Assembly (NCBI RefSeq): GCF_910592395.1
Contig: NC_088315.1
Span: forward strand, 16,291,808 to 16,355,807
Source: Lineus longissimus
Taxonomy: Eukaryota; Nemertea; Pilidiophora; Heteronemertea; Lineidae
DNA: 64,000 nucleotides
Direction of reading: 5' to 3'
This document shows, piece by piece, positions 1 to 12,177 of the stretch. Under the pieces are notes generated by a model, which was not told where the DNA came from, did no database searches, and was given only the letters and a program-made list of their open reading frames with translations. A program made the translations under genes and the position numbers. Position 1 is the first letter of the stretch. Each line of letters begins with the position of its first letter.

Positions 1-137
1 CATGCTCAAATCTAATTGCAAAATATATTTTTTTCAATAATTTCACTTCCAGTTCAGGAATAATGTCATTTCCTACATGATTTGATGAAATAAACTGCAT
101 AACATTCAATTGCAAAACATTAACATTTCTAGCCATT
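1..137. repeat. Direct repeat copy 1 (partner at 886-1022)
   Basis: The first 137 bases recur almost unchanged at 886-1022, with about two mismatches. The second copy is the interior of the inverted-repeat transposon at 548-1395, so this is probably part of another copy of that family cut off by the window edge. After base 137 the two copies diverge at once. Confidence 0.8.
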
Positions 138-429
138 TTTTAAAGCACTATGATGAGTGTTAAGACTTGGCACCAGGACCTGTTTGCTTATATCTGATCT
201 ATTTAAAGACTTATAACCAATATTTGGAATAAATGTTACTAAGTATAAGACATTCAGATTTGCTTGAAACTTGGCACATATGTTTACCTATTATTTGAAT
301 CGTCAACCCATGCTTGATATGAGTTTGGAAAAAAAAACATTTCAATTTACCTAAAAAAAAATATTGTGTGAAATATTTAAAATAAGATTTCTTGTTATAA
401 TCTGTACTCAGACATAGCTTGGACAGAAT

Positions 430-547
430 CTTTCACCACCGCCAAATAAAACAATATTCATGAGACTTATATAGCGCTGAATCCAACTGGTTTCAGTCGC
501 TCAAAGCGCTTCATATTATTACTCCTAGCGATCACGAGTGCGAAGCA
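430..547 (-). mobile_element. Probable 3' tail of a tRNA-derived SINE
   Basis: Read on the minus strand this stretch contains GAAGCGCTTTGAGC and then AGCGCTATATAAGTC, the kind of conserved tail seen on SINEs that borrow a CR1/L2-type LINE. It lies directly beyond the transposon at 548-1395, whose other side abuts the SINE head (1400-1640). I infer that head and tail are one SINE split by the transposon. Confidence 0.45.
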
Positions 548-1395
548 TTTTCCGGCTTATTAACGGTTTCTCTAACTTTTTGCTGATTTCTCCGACATTG
601 TCCGACTTTTCTCCGACTTTGTCCAAAAGGTCAGATTTCCATAAAACCTGAGGAAAAAAAGGTCTTCCCAAAGTAGGCCATTAAAGATCAAAGGCCTCGA
701 TTGAATGGGGTTAATGAGGGGTGATGCAAACACCCAGAGTAACCCTAAAAATAGGCCTATTTTGATAGCATAAGGAAACAAAGCCTCATATGAATTAAAG
801 ATATTTTTGATGTACTGAACTGTGTAATTTACAACACATTTACAGTATCTATTTGCATAATACAGACTTGAATTGAATTGTACACCATGCTCAAATCTAA
901 TTGCAAAATATATTTTTTTCAATAATTTCACTTCCAGTTCAGGAATAATGTCATTTCCTACATGATTTGATGAAATAAACTGCATGACATTCAATTGCAA
1001 AACATGAACATTTCTAGCCATTAATTTGAAATTTTGAAACCAATTTGCAAAAATCAGCCATTTCTGTATGACATCTCGTATTAGAAAGTCTCCCCTGCTT
1101 AAACATGGAGAGGCCCAACCCAGGTGCACTCATGTGTGACATGCAAAGGGTCCAAGGAGAGGAGCTATAAATTGGTATTCACACTTAGGGTCACTCTGGG
1201 TGTTTGCATCCCACCTCATTAACCCAATTTAACAACGGCCTTTGATCTTTAATGGCCTACATTTGGGAAAGCCTAGTTTTTTTCACAAGTTTTATGGAAT
1301 TCTGACATTTAGACAAAGTCGGAAAAAAGTAAAATCCGGACAATGTCGGAGAAATCAGGAAAAAGTTAGAGAAACCGCTAATAAGTCGGAAAAAG
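548..1395. mobile_element. Non-autonomous DNA transposon with about 200-bp terminal inverted repeats
   Basis: The left arm (548-746) and the right arm (1187-1395) are imperfect reverse complements. Both carry the same ordered landmarks: TTTTCCGRCTTATT at the outer end, then a GTCCGACTTTGTCC-like stretch, then AAAGATCAAAGGCC, then GTTTGCATC or its partner near the inner end. No transposase is visible in the roughly 440-bp interior. Target duplications were not clear. Superfamily unknown. Confidence 0.75.
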
Positions 1396-1399
1396 TCTC

Positions 1400-1640
1400 C
1401 CACTAGTGTATTCGCCTGTACATTCGTGATTCAAGCTCTACTCTCTAGGAGTGTCACAGGTCCAAGCTGCAGCTAACATTCATAGTTTGCCATCTCTGCC
1501 AGCTAGGTGCCCATTTATTTCTTGGTGGAGAGAAGCAAGTAGAGTAAAGTGCCTTGCTCAAGCACAGAAAGACGAAACACGACCAATCGAACCCACGACC
1601 TCCTGATTATGAGTCCGGTGCTCTAACCACTACGCCACTG
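1400..1640 (-). mobile_element. tRNA-derived SINE, head region
   Basis: On the minus strand the 5' part folds as a tRNA-like head. It has an A box (TGGCGTAGTGG, complement of 1627-1637) and a B box (GGTTCGATTGG, complement of 1583-1593), with CAT in the anticodon position. Downstream is the GAGCAAGGCACTTTAC motif common in invertebrate and vertebrate SINEs. It is not a functional tRNA: the acceptor end is not paired and the unit continues into SINE body. Confidence 0.75.
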
Positions 1641-1648
1641 ATCTTCCC

Positions 1649-1765
1649 AAATAGCCGAGAGAAAGATGTACCGATATACTCACCGTTCTCAAACATAGGT
1701 TGGACAGAATCTTTCACCACTGCCAAATAGCCGAAAGAAAGATGAACCGATATACTCATATCGCA
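1649..1765. repeat. Tandem duplication of a roughly 77-bp host sequence
   Basis: The stretch from AAATAGCCGAGAGAAAGATG (1649) through CTTTCACCACTGCC (1725) is followed by a partial second copy (1726-1762). The segment TTGGACAGAATCTTTCACCA occurs here and also at about 420-440, on the other side of the SINE and transposon complex. It therefore brackets the insertion. Confidence 0.6.
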
Positions 1766-1854
1766 CGTAAGTCCTTGGTTATTGTGTAATGTTCTTCGAT
1801 AAGGTGCAGAGTCGAATCAGAAGAAAATTCAAACAGGCGAAAGATATGGTAGAC

Positions 1855-1967
1855 TGGGGTAATTGTAGCCCCGGTTTAATTGTAGCCCCTGCTAATGACA
1901 TTGATTGATATCCCCATACATCAAATACTGCAGGGGCTACATATAAACCGGGGCTACAATTACCCCA
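1855..1967. repeat. Foldback (palindromic) element
   Basis: The arms TGGGGTAATTGTAGCCCC (from 1855) and GGGGCTACAATTACCCCA (to 1967) are exact reverse complements, and the pairing continues inward through a GCAGGGGCTACA-like segment. A loop of about 40 bp separates them. It looks like a small MITE with no coding capacity. Confidence 0.8.
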
Positions 1968-1999
1968 TTCAACCCTATATCATATCCTACCGATGTCTT

Positions 2000-4900
2000 T
2001 CAACTCATACTCTGTCCCTGGATGGACTTCCTCGACAACTACATGTATTCTTAAACAGGTTGTGAACCAATTACTCAAACGAGTTCCGTTATTGAAAAGT
2101 CATTCTACAAGGGGCAACATGGGCCTACAATTTATACGATAAGTTGAGCACAAAGTCAGACAAACCCGAGGATGTTGAAACAGTTGGGCATATACAACAT
2201 GTCGGACTGCAAATTGGTATATAAATATGAGTCACACGCAGAATACAGAGTTCTAGGCCTATGAACTCAACAACGGAATGGGAATGACGTAAGGATCGAT
2301 AATTTGTGAAATCTAGCTGTCCTTGAAGCTTTTGTTCGTACCACAATTGTGCTTTTGTGGCTAAATTTCTTTTTTGTGAAGAATTGCATCGATTGGTAAC
2401 ATGCTTTATTCACTCGATTTTTCAGACATGAAAAGAACATTTTGTATTGTAGTTGAATTGGTTATGTATCAGATTAGTATGGACGCAAAATTATCAATGA
2501 AAACAGACTTTTAAAAGGTTTTTAAATGTATGATTTAAAACGTTTTGTCTGTATGTAGACCCGGTATTACAATCTTTGAAAAATTTCTACAGAATTTCTC
2601 TATTTATTAGGACTAGTGACTGTTTTAAAAATCGACTAAGAGAAAATTCCTATATTCATAATCAATATATATCATAGTATCAGTGAATTTGTTTGTATGT
2701 TAAGGCTATTTCAGTATTAAACTTGAAACAGAGTTGTCGAATTCAATATCGATAACTTGTTCAAAATTAAATGACAAAATCCATCGCATAATGACCTGAG
2801 GGATTGTCCTTCATATATAGCAAGAGTACGTACATTGCCACGTCATTTAGATACTATTTCCCTCCGTATACTTATTTCCTTTACTGTCCAGCTGTTTCAA
2901 CCTCTCCGGTTTCACGTGTCTTCTTTAGGCACACAGGTTAAACTTTTAACCATCTAGACCCACTTTTTGCCAACTGCTTGGCTCAGACCGCCCTTCAGCA
3001 GGCCATACTGCCTGGATGGACTGACCAAGATCTACTCTAGGTCCATCAAGGGGAGAAATTGACTTCTTGCGGTCCCGCTATCAGGATACCTCTGTATATC
3101 CAACCGTATTTCTTTGTCGCCACACGCATCTGATGAGTCTCTCTTGACGAAACCGCATTTCCTGCACCTTCATGACCTATCAGGCACACATGGTTGCTTC
3201 ATACCATCAGTGCACGGTGCCCAGTAGCCAAAATCCTTCATTTTGGTCCTCTCTTGTTGCCATGAGCAACAGAGCATGCAGGCTCAGGCTACGATGTCAC
3301 TGATGACGTCACAAGGATGCAATGACGTCATCATGATGTCATGACGTCGGGTCAACAATCACAGCTGTCAGACAGTCCCTGAATGATCTCTTCATTCAGT
3401 TGCGGTCATGCAGGCGCAGTGGACACCAAATTGCCACGTCAACATCATTTGTTATCATTTCCTTGGTGTCCACTCACTACGAACACCAACTCTCGTTTTT
3501 CTCTCGGAAAACCCTCGAAATCTGCATCGGTCACGAAATCTCTCGTAAATCACTCGTAAAGTGCAGGGACGCCTAATCGGATTACACGCTCAGTGGCGAT
3601 GCCTCTCGTAAAGTCTCGAGTTCTTGAATTCCGAGACCTTTCGTCAGTTTTTCGATACCTTTCGAGAGTATAATCTATTAAACGGTTATTTTCATGTTGG
3701 TTTGCAAGGGGCGCGATAAGTCCGACCATTGTGATCAGCGTGCTCAATATTTATGATAGTTGTTAGTTCCACAATGAAACATAGGAGGCGGATAAGATAC
3801 GCCGTTGCCTATCTTTTGTAAAAAGTCATCTATGCGAACCAGAGGCAATTCATTTATTGAGTGTCGTTCCCGGGCAGGCTCTTCCCCTATCATAATTATG
3901 TTGATGACAATCGATGCGTTTATTTAACGCGTTGGCCTTTGATGATTCCAAATAAGCATTAAGAAATAAACATTAACCTCATTAAGTGTGTTTTAAAAAA
4001 AGAATTGTTATTTTATAATTTTACTCGATCCGCAATGCATGGTACGAGTGCGTCCATATGACACCGTTGACGGTGGCTATCAGTGTGAATCGGGTTTAGC
4101 CAAGTTCGTATCAGAGCGATTCCTCGTGTCAGTGTATTGTACACTTTTTTCCGCGCTTCACGTTCGCAAGGCGGAGATAGACTGGCGCGTCGACATAGCG
4201 TTTTGTATTAGTAGCGCGTTTTGTACTAGTAGCGCTGTGCTTCAGAAATTAACAGTAAAAACGTCAGTCTGTCATTACTGCAGCCTCTGAACAGACAAAA
4301 TCTTAAACCACCAGATGCCATCATATTTTTATACATATGTAAATAAAACCGCAGTATCAATAAATGGTTCATGATATTTGCTGCTCGGGTGGTGCATTAG
4401 GCAACAAAACGGCAAAATAGCTGTCAATCACATTATCATTTAGCCATTATCACTGTCAAAGACCCTTATTCGTCGGTGATTATCTCGCAATATACCACAT
4501 CGGATTATCACACCAAACTACTAATTTCTTTTTTGGATCATTCATCATAATAAGACTTATACGAACAACACTGAAAGACCACAATTTCCTGATGTCAGGT
4601 AATCCTTTAATGTGTGTATATAGAAATGTTTCTTTTGAGCTAAAAATACATTTGTCCCTCAATCAAAACAGGTTTTCTTTTTTATTTGACCAACAATAAA
4701 CTTGCAAGGGTTACATTCACCTTACTTTCCACTTTTTCGTCTAGCAAAATATGAACTTTCGAGGATCTAAGTTCCCGAAAGTGGATGTTTAAGCCAGTGA
4801 AACATCATTCCTGTGTTTGTCCCCCATATTTAAATGTTTCCATACAAAAGCAAACTAGAAGAAAAACCGTGAGGTGAAAACAAAAAATGTGCCAATCTGT

Positions 4901-5829
4901 GTTTAAGCGTTTCCAAACAGCGAGGTTTGCGAACATATGACGCAAGAGCCAATTGATTGCTTTTTTACATAGATATTCCAAAGGCAAACATAAAATCTGG
5001 TGTTTTCTCCACCACATAGGACATTGAGATGTAGCAGGGTCAAATTATGGTGGGAACGTTTGGAAAGGTTGGCGTGTCTTCGGAAGGTGGACCAGCGTGA
5101 AATCTAGGAGCCGTAGAGCACTGACAAAACTGAAGTTAAGAGTCGCCCGCATACACTGCTCTACAAGTAGGAAGAACAGTCTAATGGCCACATTCATTCT
5201 TTACGCTGGGGGCCGGGGGGGGGCACGACTTGGAAAAAGTTCAATTGATCGGATCATTTTTCAATAACACTGTAATCGGTCAATGTGTAACAGAAATGAT
5301 GACAGAAATGTGATGAGCTCCTGTCAAATGGTAACCCAAATGAAGGTTGTCAAAATCAGTAACCTTGGCATATCAACTCTCTGATCTCGGATTACCCTTT
5401 TTTGATACGCACTGTATAACTTTCCATCTTACTTGATGTTTATCGTTCATTGTAATGAGGCAAAAATCGCCGTCACCAAGCGCAATACTCAATCTGTGTT
5501 CATGAATTTGTCGTGCATAAGCAGTCGCTCTGCTCTGTGATGAGTCTTTAGCGATCTCCTGAATTTGTCAGTCGTCTGAAGAATTTAGTGGTGTGTTTTT
5601 TCCACAAGACACTTGTCTTAAACCAAACTAATTCTCACCAAAGTCAACCCACTGTAAGGACAATTATACCGAACAGGGTGACATGAATAGATTCAAAATA
5701 ACCTCCCGGGGAACAATAGTAACTAATTACAAAATTCGAGACTGTGTATGCCACTATTAGTCACATCATAAATCGACCTAAATATTTCTGACTGTTAACA
5801 GCATGACGGGCGCGTCCCATTTGTCTTTA
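2000..5829. other. Host sequence without recognisable genes
   Basis: I see no convincing coding region here. Notable local features are several TGACGTCA palindromes at 3304-3330 and a stretch rich in TCG/CGAAA at 3480-3680 that is related, in inverted orientation, to sequence at 14.2-14.75 kb. A G-rich run lies near 5210. Short ORFs in the interval have no recognisable domains and are treated as chance. Confidence 0.5.
3480..3680. repeat. TCGAAA-rich repeat, related to 14180-14720
   Basis: The segment with CTCTCGTTTTTCTCTCGGAA followed by a GATGCAGATT-type motif matches, in reverse complement, the stretch around 14670-14720. Another shared piece, ACGTACATTGCCACGTCATT, lies outside both copies at about 2831 and 14962 in the same orientation. 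This suggests a dispersed repeat family with long inverted arms. Confidence 0.4.
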
Positions 5830-7170
5830 CTTGTTGATTTGCTGGACATGTGTGAGACAGTCGCAACATAACTTTGGACCAGGTGGTAAGGATTATGTTT
5901 GATTGTTTCTAGAGATACAGCCACATCTTTTTGGGAATAAAGTGAATTGCAATTCCTGGAGAGACATTCACTATCCTGTTATTCCTTGTCTGTTTAGGTG
6001 TGACATTTACATGACTAATGGGAGACTGTCGCAACATAACGCGGGCCTAAAAGTCAGATATGATTGTTCCTACTAGTAGAGAAAGACACATCCCGTCTTT
6101 CCATGTATGTTGAGATGTTACAATAATAAGATACTATCGCAGCATGACGATGACCTAAAGAGTTGGAATAAATTGCAGATTGTTCCTAGAGAGACACGTA
6201 CCGTCTTTCCGAGTCAGTTGAGGTGAAACAGTAGGTGACTATCAGATAATAGCGCAGGCCATACGGTGCAGGACTAATCGCAGATTTTTCCTGGAAATAT
6301 AGTCACATCACCGTCTAACCGTGTATGTTAAGATATGACACTAATGCAAGATGTCGCAGCATATCGCACGCCTAACACGCCTAAATGTAGTGGAATATAG
6401 TTGAATGATTCTGTCTTGTCCGTGGACAAACAGTCAGACCCTGTCGTCTTTCCATGCTTGTTGAGATGTGACACTTATAATAGGCTGTCGCATTATATCA
6501 CATGTCAAAATGCGTGAGAATATCCATGTTGGCTGAGATGTGAGAATAATAGGAGACTTCTCAGCATATCGCAGGTCTAATTGGTAATTATAGTTGTTGA
6601 TTGTTTATGTGAAGACAGACACTGTCATTCCCATTCTGTGGAGACCGAGACCAGAGTGCAAAAGCATAACGTGGAGTATGGGACTATCACATCTTGTTTT
6701 TCATATTTGATTTATGGTGTTGGGACACTGAAACAAGACTGTCATTACAGTCACAGCTTTAACGTAGGAACCGCGTAGTTGAAACAATTGTTGATTGTCC
6801 CAGGGAAACAGTCACATCCATCCGTGGCCTGTTAAGTAAATACTTACATGTGACAGTCACAACATGACGCATGCGGAAATTTGTCCTGCTATACAGTCAG
6901 AAACCGGGGAGACTATCAAAAGGACAGAGTATATATGTTGGGATGGCCATGGATCAGCAGTTACGCTGTGTCTTGCCATCCTTGCTGAGTTGTGACACGG
7001 ACACTGGCATAATACAGTCAAAAGCGTAAGACAGATTAAATGAATGCTGGAGATTATCGCTGATAGTTTCTGCGACAGGGTCATATATACCTCTAGCTTT
7101 GTTGTCTTTTGAGCTGAGGTGCTGACATGACTGACAGGAGACAGTCACAGCATAGAGTTGGACCAATATT
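5830..7170. repeat. Highly diverged tandem satellite array
   Basis: A consensus of the form GACTGTCGCARCATAACGC, then GATTGTTCCTAGAGA-like, then GTCTTTCCRTGTATGTTGAG, then a GTGACA element recurs in the same order. Landmark copies fall near 5850, 6026, 6128, 6243, 6347, 6484, 6551, 6853 and 7138. Spacing is irregular, roughly 100-180 bp with larger gaps, and copies are only moderately alike, so the array is old. Short ORFs inside it are incidental. Confidence 0.65.
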
Positions 7171-10100
7171 CCTGCTGCAAGGCGAGGCGGTCGTCAGGAT
7201 CCCTAATCAGTTTACAAAACATTGACGTTCAACATGCTGTAAATGTAGGTAAATACTAGTATATTGTCATGTTCATGTAAATTGTATCTAAAGGACTTCC
7301 AAGACATGAACAATGGGTTCTGTCATATTTACACACCAGGCTGGGTAGGAAACATCTGGTAATATCATTATAACAAAAGTAACTGTTGACATAATATTAT
7401 GATGTCAGTTGCGATGTAAAAACCAATGTCGCTGTTATTGATACCATTCTGATAAGTCTAAACAACATTTCTAGACCTTATTCAACTATAACATATTGAC
7501 ATCAATAAAATGATGTCATGATAGGCGGGCTCTGTCAAATTAGTCAGAATGAATTAGTGGTTGATTAGACTATACCATGTTGAGAACTCACAGTGTTCAA
7601 TATCTATTTAGTTTTTCATGGAGGGGGGGGGGGGGACACCCAACCGTGGCCGTGTTGAAAGGAGTGACTTAGCTTTATGCATTTTAAATATAATGTAAAG
7701 GCAGTATCTTAAAGTCTAGCTGAATATAACTATGTACATTATTGTTCTTTTTTGAGTGGTTTTGCAGTTGTCTGAACTCGGCCTACGAGCAATAGTTTTT
7801 TAACAATTTATTTTACAAAACCAAAACGGTACTTCGCTCTAGCAGAAACGAGTAATTGTGAAGGTCGCTTTCAAAAATGTGACATCAAATCCGGTAGTAG
7901 CTTAAATTAAATGAAAGTGTATTGAATATCAACACGGTTAGTTTTAGGAACATTATCGTTAGGATAAGCGACTTTCATACTCGGTCATAAAGCGTTCAAA
8001 CTCAACAAGAACAAATATATCTCAAAAACTACTGTTCCTATCGAAAAACGGCAAGAAACGTTGTCAGCCATCAGTAATTGCAACGATGTGTGATTGTTTT
8101 TCAACCAACAGCCCTAAATGCAAAGCTAGCTTAACGTTTCGAATATTTAAGATCATTCACATTATCAAAGTCACCTTTTCGTCGTTTCGATCCAACTCTT
8201 CAGCTGGGACCTGCTCATGACATGCACAAAGTCTACTACTTTTGTGTTAGCCACTCATGCATTATTGTCAAACATGAATTGACTGCCTCTGGCATAGATA
8301 ACTTTCCTATCAGAAAGAAGAATTGGCGGTTCTTGGGAAGCAGCCGACAACTTTGCTATGCTGCCCTAAAATCACTGTTGGTTCATACATGAAGCTGTGC
8401 TATAAACCTGGTCTTATAGAACAGTGAAAAAAATTCCCGTAGGCTGCTTCTTTCTAAACGTCTCTGATAGATGACTGTCTGACTCACATACTTGATCATT
8501 GTTCGATTAACTAGCCTCGGGCTTTTGCCCGGACTGACTGACCATGTTGCATCACTATTAAGTAAACATTCAAAATAAATTAGGTGCAATTATCCACCTT
8601 TGGTTATGTTGGTGTAAGACCCATGGAATGGTCTGATACTGTTGCGTTTTAGTAGAGAAATGCAGATGATATTTTGGGTATATTGCAGCACATTTTCATA
8701 GAGCCCCATGTTTCAAGATAGTTTCAGGAAGATTTGTTTATGAAAAATTTCGTATGTAGTGTAGTGCTGCTGTAAGAATTGCAACTTTCTGTTATGACAT
8801 TTCTTAGAAATTCGAAGACCATGCAAAAAAGTACATGTAGTCAATTAATTCTAAATTGGTGTACGGGCCTAAAGGAGAGATTATTAAATATCGAGATTTT
8901 CACGTGATTTTTACTTTGTCAGATTGTTGCCATTATTAATGAATAGACCTAAATATTCTTTCGTGATCTTTTGATGCCGGCCAACTGGCAAAGTTAAAAT
9001 GTAACTCACAACATCATTTCAATATGTTTTTGATTTCATATTCGCCTAAGTGGACAAACGTTTTGAACGAATGAGTGTTAGAAAAAGGTATTTGAAGAAA
9101 AGGACAAGTTATCAAAATAGCGCAAGGAAATGATAGTTTGGAATAATCATATTTTCATGATATTTCTAAACTGACCTTTTTATTTGGACAGTTTAGTGAT
9201 CGTTTAACATTACTTGAAACGCAATTGTTAACACTCCCATGCCAACGTTATGTCGCTTATACATGTACTTATGCTTTATACTTTTATATGACTGAAGATA
9301 TAAGGCAAGTAGAAAGCTGGCATGCAGTTTCGTGCCAACCATCTGTTAGTTTCAAATATAAACCAAAAAATGTCCAAGCCACCACAAAAACATTTCGTGC
9401 TCTGAACTTTCCTACGTTAAATACGGGTCCTGAAGACTTTAAGTTGGAATATTTTTTTGCTTCAAAGTTTTTGACTATATCTAAACCGAACATGTTTTCT
9501 CTTGTCAACGAAGTTTAGTGCAGCAAACTGCAGAATTGCAAATTTCTATAGAGCCCATGGAATGTTTTTCTTAGCGTTTTATTGGATTGTAAAGCATTCA
9601 CTTGGTTTTGAAAAGGGCCATCAAAGTCACACTATGAGAAAGATTTACAACATATTTGTCAAAGTAACTGTGGAGTAATTAGGGACACCATTCCAAAGAA
9701 GGGATGTGGGCCGTTTATTGAGAATATTCGAATGGTTCATTTCGTATTTCTCTGACTGGGGTAACATGGCCGATACAAAAATGGCCAAAACTGAAAATCA
9801 TGACTTTGAAACGAAAAAAAGTCCCAACTTTAAGTCTTAACGGCACTTCCCTTTTGCGTATTTTAAAGTGAAAATTTCAGAACTTGATGGAGTTTTTGTC
9901 GGCCCGAACCTTTTCTCGTTTTTGTTTGAACCGGATGGATGGTTTTACACAAATTCATGTATTTATTCTACTTGCTTCATTTGCAATACTCGGTCCTCAG
10001 TGATATTGGGTCATGAAGGCAAAGTACCCTGCGTATCGAGGCTTTAGCCCTTAAAAGGCCGATTTTATACAGAAATTACACTTTGGGCACGTCTCACTGG

Positions 10101-10589
10101 AGGGGCAATGTATCAAACTGACAGCATGCCCTTTGGAAGTGCCCCACATATGAGCGATTAAAATCGGCTGCAACGATAATTGCTCGTTTGCGGCGGCCAT
10201 CGCAGGTTGCATCGACTTGCCTCCATTACCTCCGGTCATACAACAGAAGAAATACGAGTAATCTTCATCTACGAGTATCAATATAAACAGTAATCACAAC
10301 ATATAGTATTGTTGTAAACAGAATTAGTATGTCATGAAACTATTCCATTGATATCCTAACATGTTTAACGGGGGGACTTAAAATTCACACCACGACAAGG
10401 CCAACTCAACAAAATGGCAGACATACGGCAGAGGACTCAATGCTTTCTGAACAGGTAACGGACAAATGCAGGAGATTTCTGAAAACTCAGCAAAGCATTT
10501 TAGACCAGTGACAACTTATGCACGCCCAATTAAACAGAAAGTGAGTTTAGCATTTGGAGACGGAGGTAATTCCCTTATCACACTAAGTC
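7171..10589. other. Host sequence without recognisable genes
   Basis: The sequence is AT-rich and apparently non-coding, with a 13-base G run at 7623-7635. ORFs of up to 97 codons occur on both strands over the same bases (for example 9225-9518 and its complement) and show no domain or codon signature. I see nothing to annotate. Confidence 0.5.
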
Positions 10590-10602
10590 ATATGAACTCT
10601 CC

Positions 10603-12138
10603 TTGCCAGCTAAAGGATGTAGTCTCGATCCTATCCCCACGTGGCTCCTGAAGAAATGCGTCGAACCACTCTTGCCTGTACTAGTGAAGATCATCAACCT
10701 GTCGCTTGAGACTGGCCACATGCCCGTCCCTCTTAAGTTCGCTCTGGTCAAACCGCTACTTAAGAAAGCAACACTTGACAAGGAAGTACTGGGGAATTAC
10801 CGCCCGGTGTCTAATTTGACTTATCTTTCCAAACTTATCGAGCGGATAGTAGCAATGCGCTTAAGAGATCACATGTTGTTGAACAATCTATACGACCCAA
10901 ACCAGTCCGCCTATCGCCAAGGACACAGCACAGAAACTGTACTGTTGCGCATTACAAGTGATATCCTGGGCTCACTTGATGTGGGAAAGGAGTTTCTTCT
11001 AGTGCTGTTGGACCTATCCGCAGCCTTCGATACGGTGGACCATCATATACTTTTGAGTCGACTTCAACATCGCATTGGCCTTGCGGACAGGGCATTCCAG
11101 TGGTTTGTGTCTTATCTCGCAGGCAGAGAGCTTTCAGTTGCAATCAGCAACATGTGCTCGGACTCTGTTGTCCTCGAGTATGGTGTTCCCCAGGGCTCTG
11201 TTCTTGGTCCTGTTCTGTTCACCATATACACTCTACCACTCAGTGCTGTTATGCAAGAACATAATGTTCCATACCAACTGTATGCTGACGACAATCAGCT
11301 TGAAGCGTCAGCCCCCTGTGGCGATAGTTTGCAGAGCAAGCGGATGGTGACACGCGTGGAATCATGTGTTAAGGATGTGAAGGACTGGTTATTTGAAAAC
11401 AAACTAGCGCTCAATGCCCCCAAAACGGATGCGATTAACATTGTTTCATCGCGCAGAACTGGATCTATTGCCGGAATATCAGTTGATGGAGTATCGGTAC
11501 CAAAGTCTGACTGTGTCCGGGATCTAGGCGTTCTTCTGGACCAGGGCATGACAATGCAAGCACATGTAAAGAAGATATGCAACGCTGCATATGCCAGTTT
11601 GTATAGTATTGGCCGTGTTAGTAGATACCTTGACCAGGATAGCCGGGAACGTCTGGTCCATGCCTTCGTGTCCTCTCGGCTTGACTGCAACAATGGATTA
11701 CTTGCTGGTTTACCGAAGAAGACACTTGCTCCATTACAGCGTGTTCAAAATACTGCTGCTCGCATCGTTTGCAGAGTCAGGAAGTTTGATCAAATAACAC
11801 CCACTCTGATCAAGCTTCACTGGCTGCCTGTGGCAGAAAGGATTGACTTTAAGGTGTTGCTTCAGGTGCACAAGTGCGTACAGGGTGCAGCTCCCCAGTA
11901 TCTGAGAGACCTTGTTTCTGGGAAACCTGCTCCCCGCACAACCCGATCAGGTGCTTTCTCGGAGCTGGTGGTTCCTAGAACCAAGACTTCTTTTGGGGAT
12001 CGTAGTTTCAAGTGTTATGGACCGCGTCTATGGAATACTTTTCCATGCCACATTCGGGACACTGTGGACACCGAAAAATTCAAGGGAGCGATAAAGACCT
12101 GGCTGTTTGTGCGAGCTTTTGGAGAGGGAGCGCTGTGA
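10603..12138 (+). CDS. LINE reverse transcriptase (truncated ORF2)
   Basis: This 511-residue reading frame encodes the reverse transcriptase of a non-LTR retrotransposon, which copies element RNA at a nicked genomic target. Seen directly: the LDLSAAFDTVDH palm motif (about residues 136-147), GVPQGSVLGPVLF (about 194-206), and the catalytic YADD (227-230). The C-terminal LHWLPVAERIDFKVLL segment is typical of jockey/CR1 proteins. The N-terminal apurinic endonuclease is missing because the element is 5' truncated, so the ATG at 10603 is just the first methionine in the surviving part. The frame is uninterrupted over 1.5 kb, so the insertion is fairly recent. The product alone could not retrotranspose. 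Confidence 0.92.
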   Translation: MPAKGCSLDPIPTWLLKKCVEPLLPVLVKIINLSLETGHMPVPLKFALVKPLLKKATLDKEVLGNYRPVSNLTYLSKLIERIVAMRLRDHMLLNNLYDPNQSAYRQGHSTETVLLRITSDILGSLDVGKEFLLVLLDLSAAFDTVDHHILLSRLQHRIGLADRAFQWFVSYLAGRELSVAISNMCSDSVVLEYGVPQGSVLGPVLFTIYTLPLSAVMQEHNVPYQLYADDNQLEASAPCGDSLQSKRMVTRVESCVKDVKDWLFENKLALNAPKTDAINIVSSRRTGSIAGISVDGVSVPKSDCVRDLGVLLDQGMTMQAHVKKICNAAYASLYSIGRVSRYLDQDSRERLVHAFVSSRLDCNNGLLAGLPKKTLAPLQRVQNTAARIVCRVRKFDQITPTLIKLHWLPVAERIDFKVLLQVHKCVQGAAPQYLRDLVSGKPAPRTTRSGAFSELVVPRTKTSFGDRSFKCYGPRLWNTFPCHIRDTVDTEKFKGAIKTWLFVRAFGEGAL

Positions 12139-12177
12139 GCAAGGACTCTGTCCATGGAATAGCGCTATAAAAGAGAC

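Noticed and set aside
572-1129. 185-codon minus-strand frame
   Set aside because: It runs through the inverted-repeat arm and interior of a small transposon and has no recognised domain. The AT-rich composition explains the length.
1560-1640. tRNA gene with CAT anticodon
   Set aside because: A and B boxes are present, but the acceptor stem does not pair and the unit continues into SINE body. It is a SINE head, not a tRNA gene.
9225-9518. Pair of opposing frames (97 and 74 codons)
   Set aside because: Both strands are open over the same bases with no domain, codon signal or splice context. Chance.
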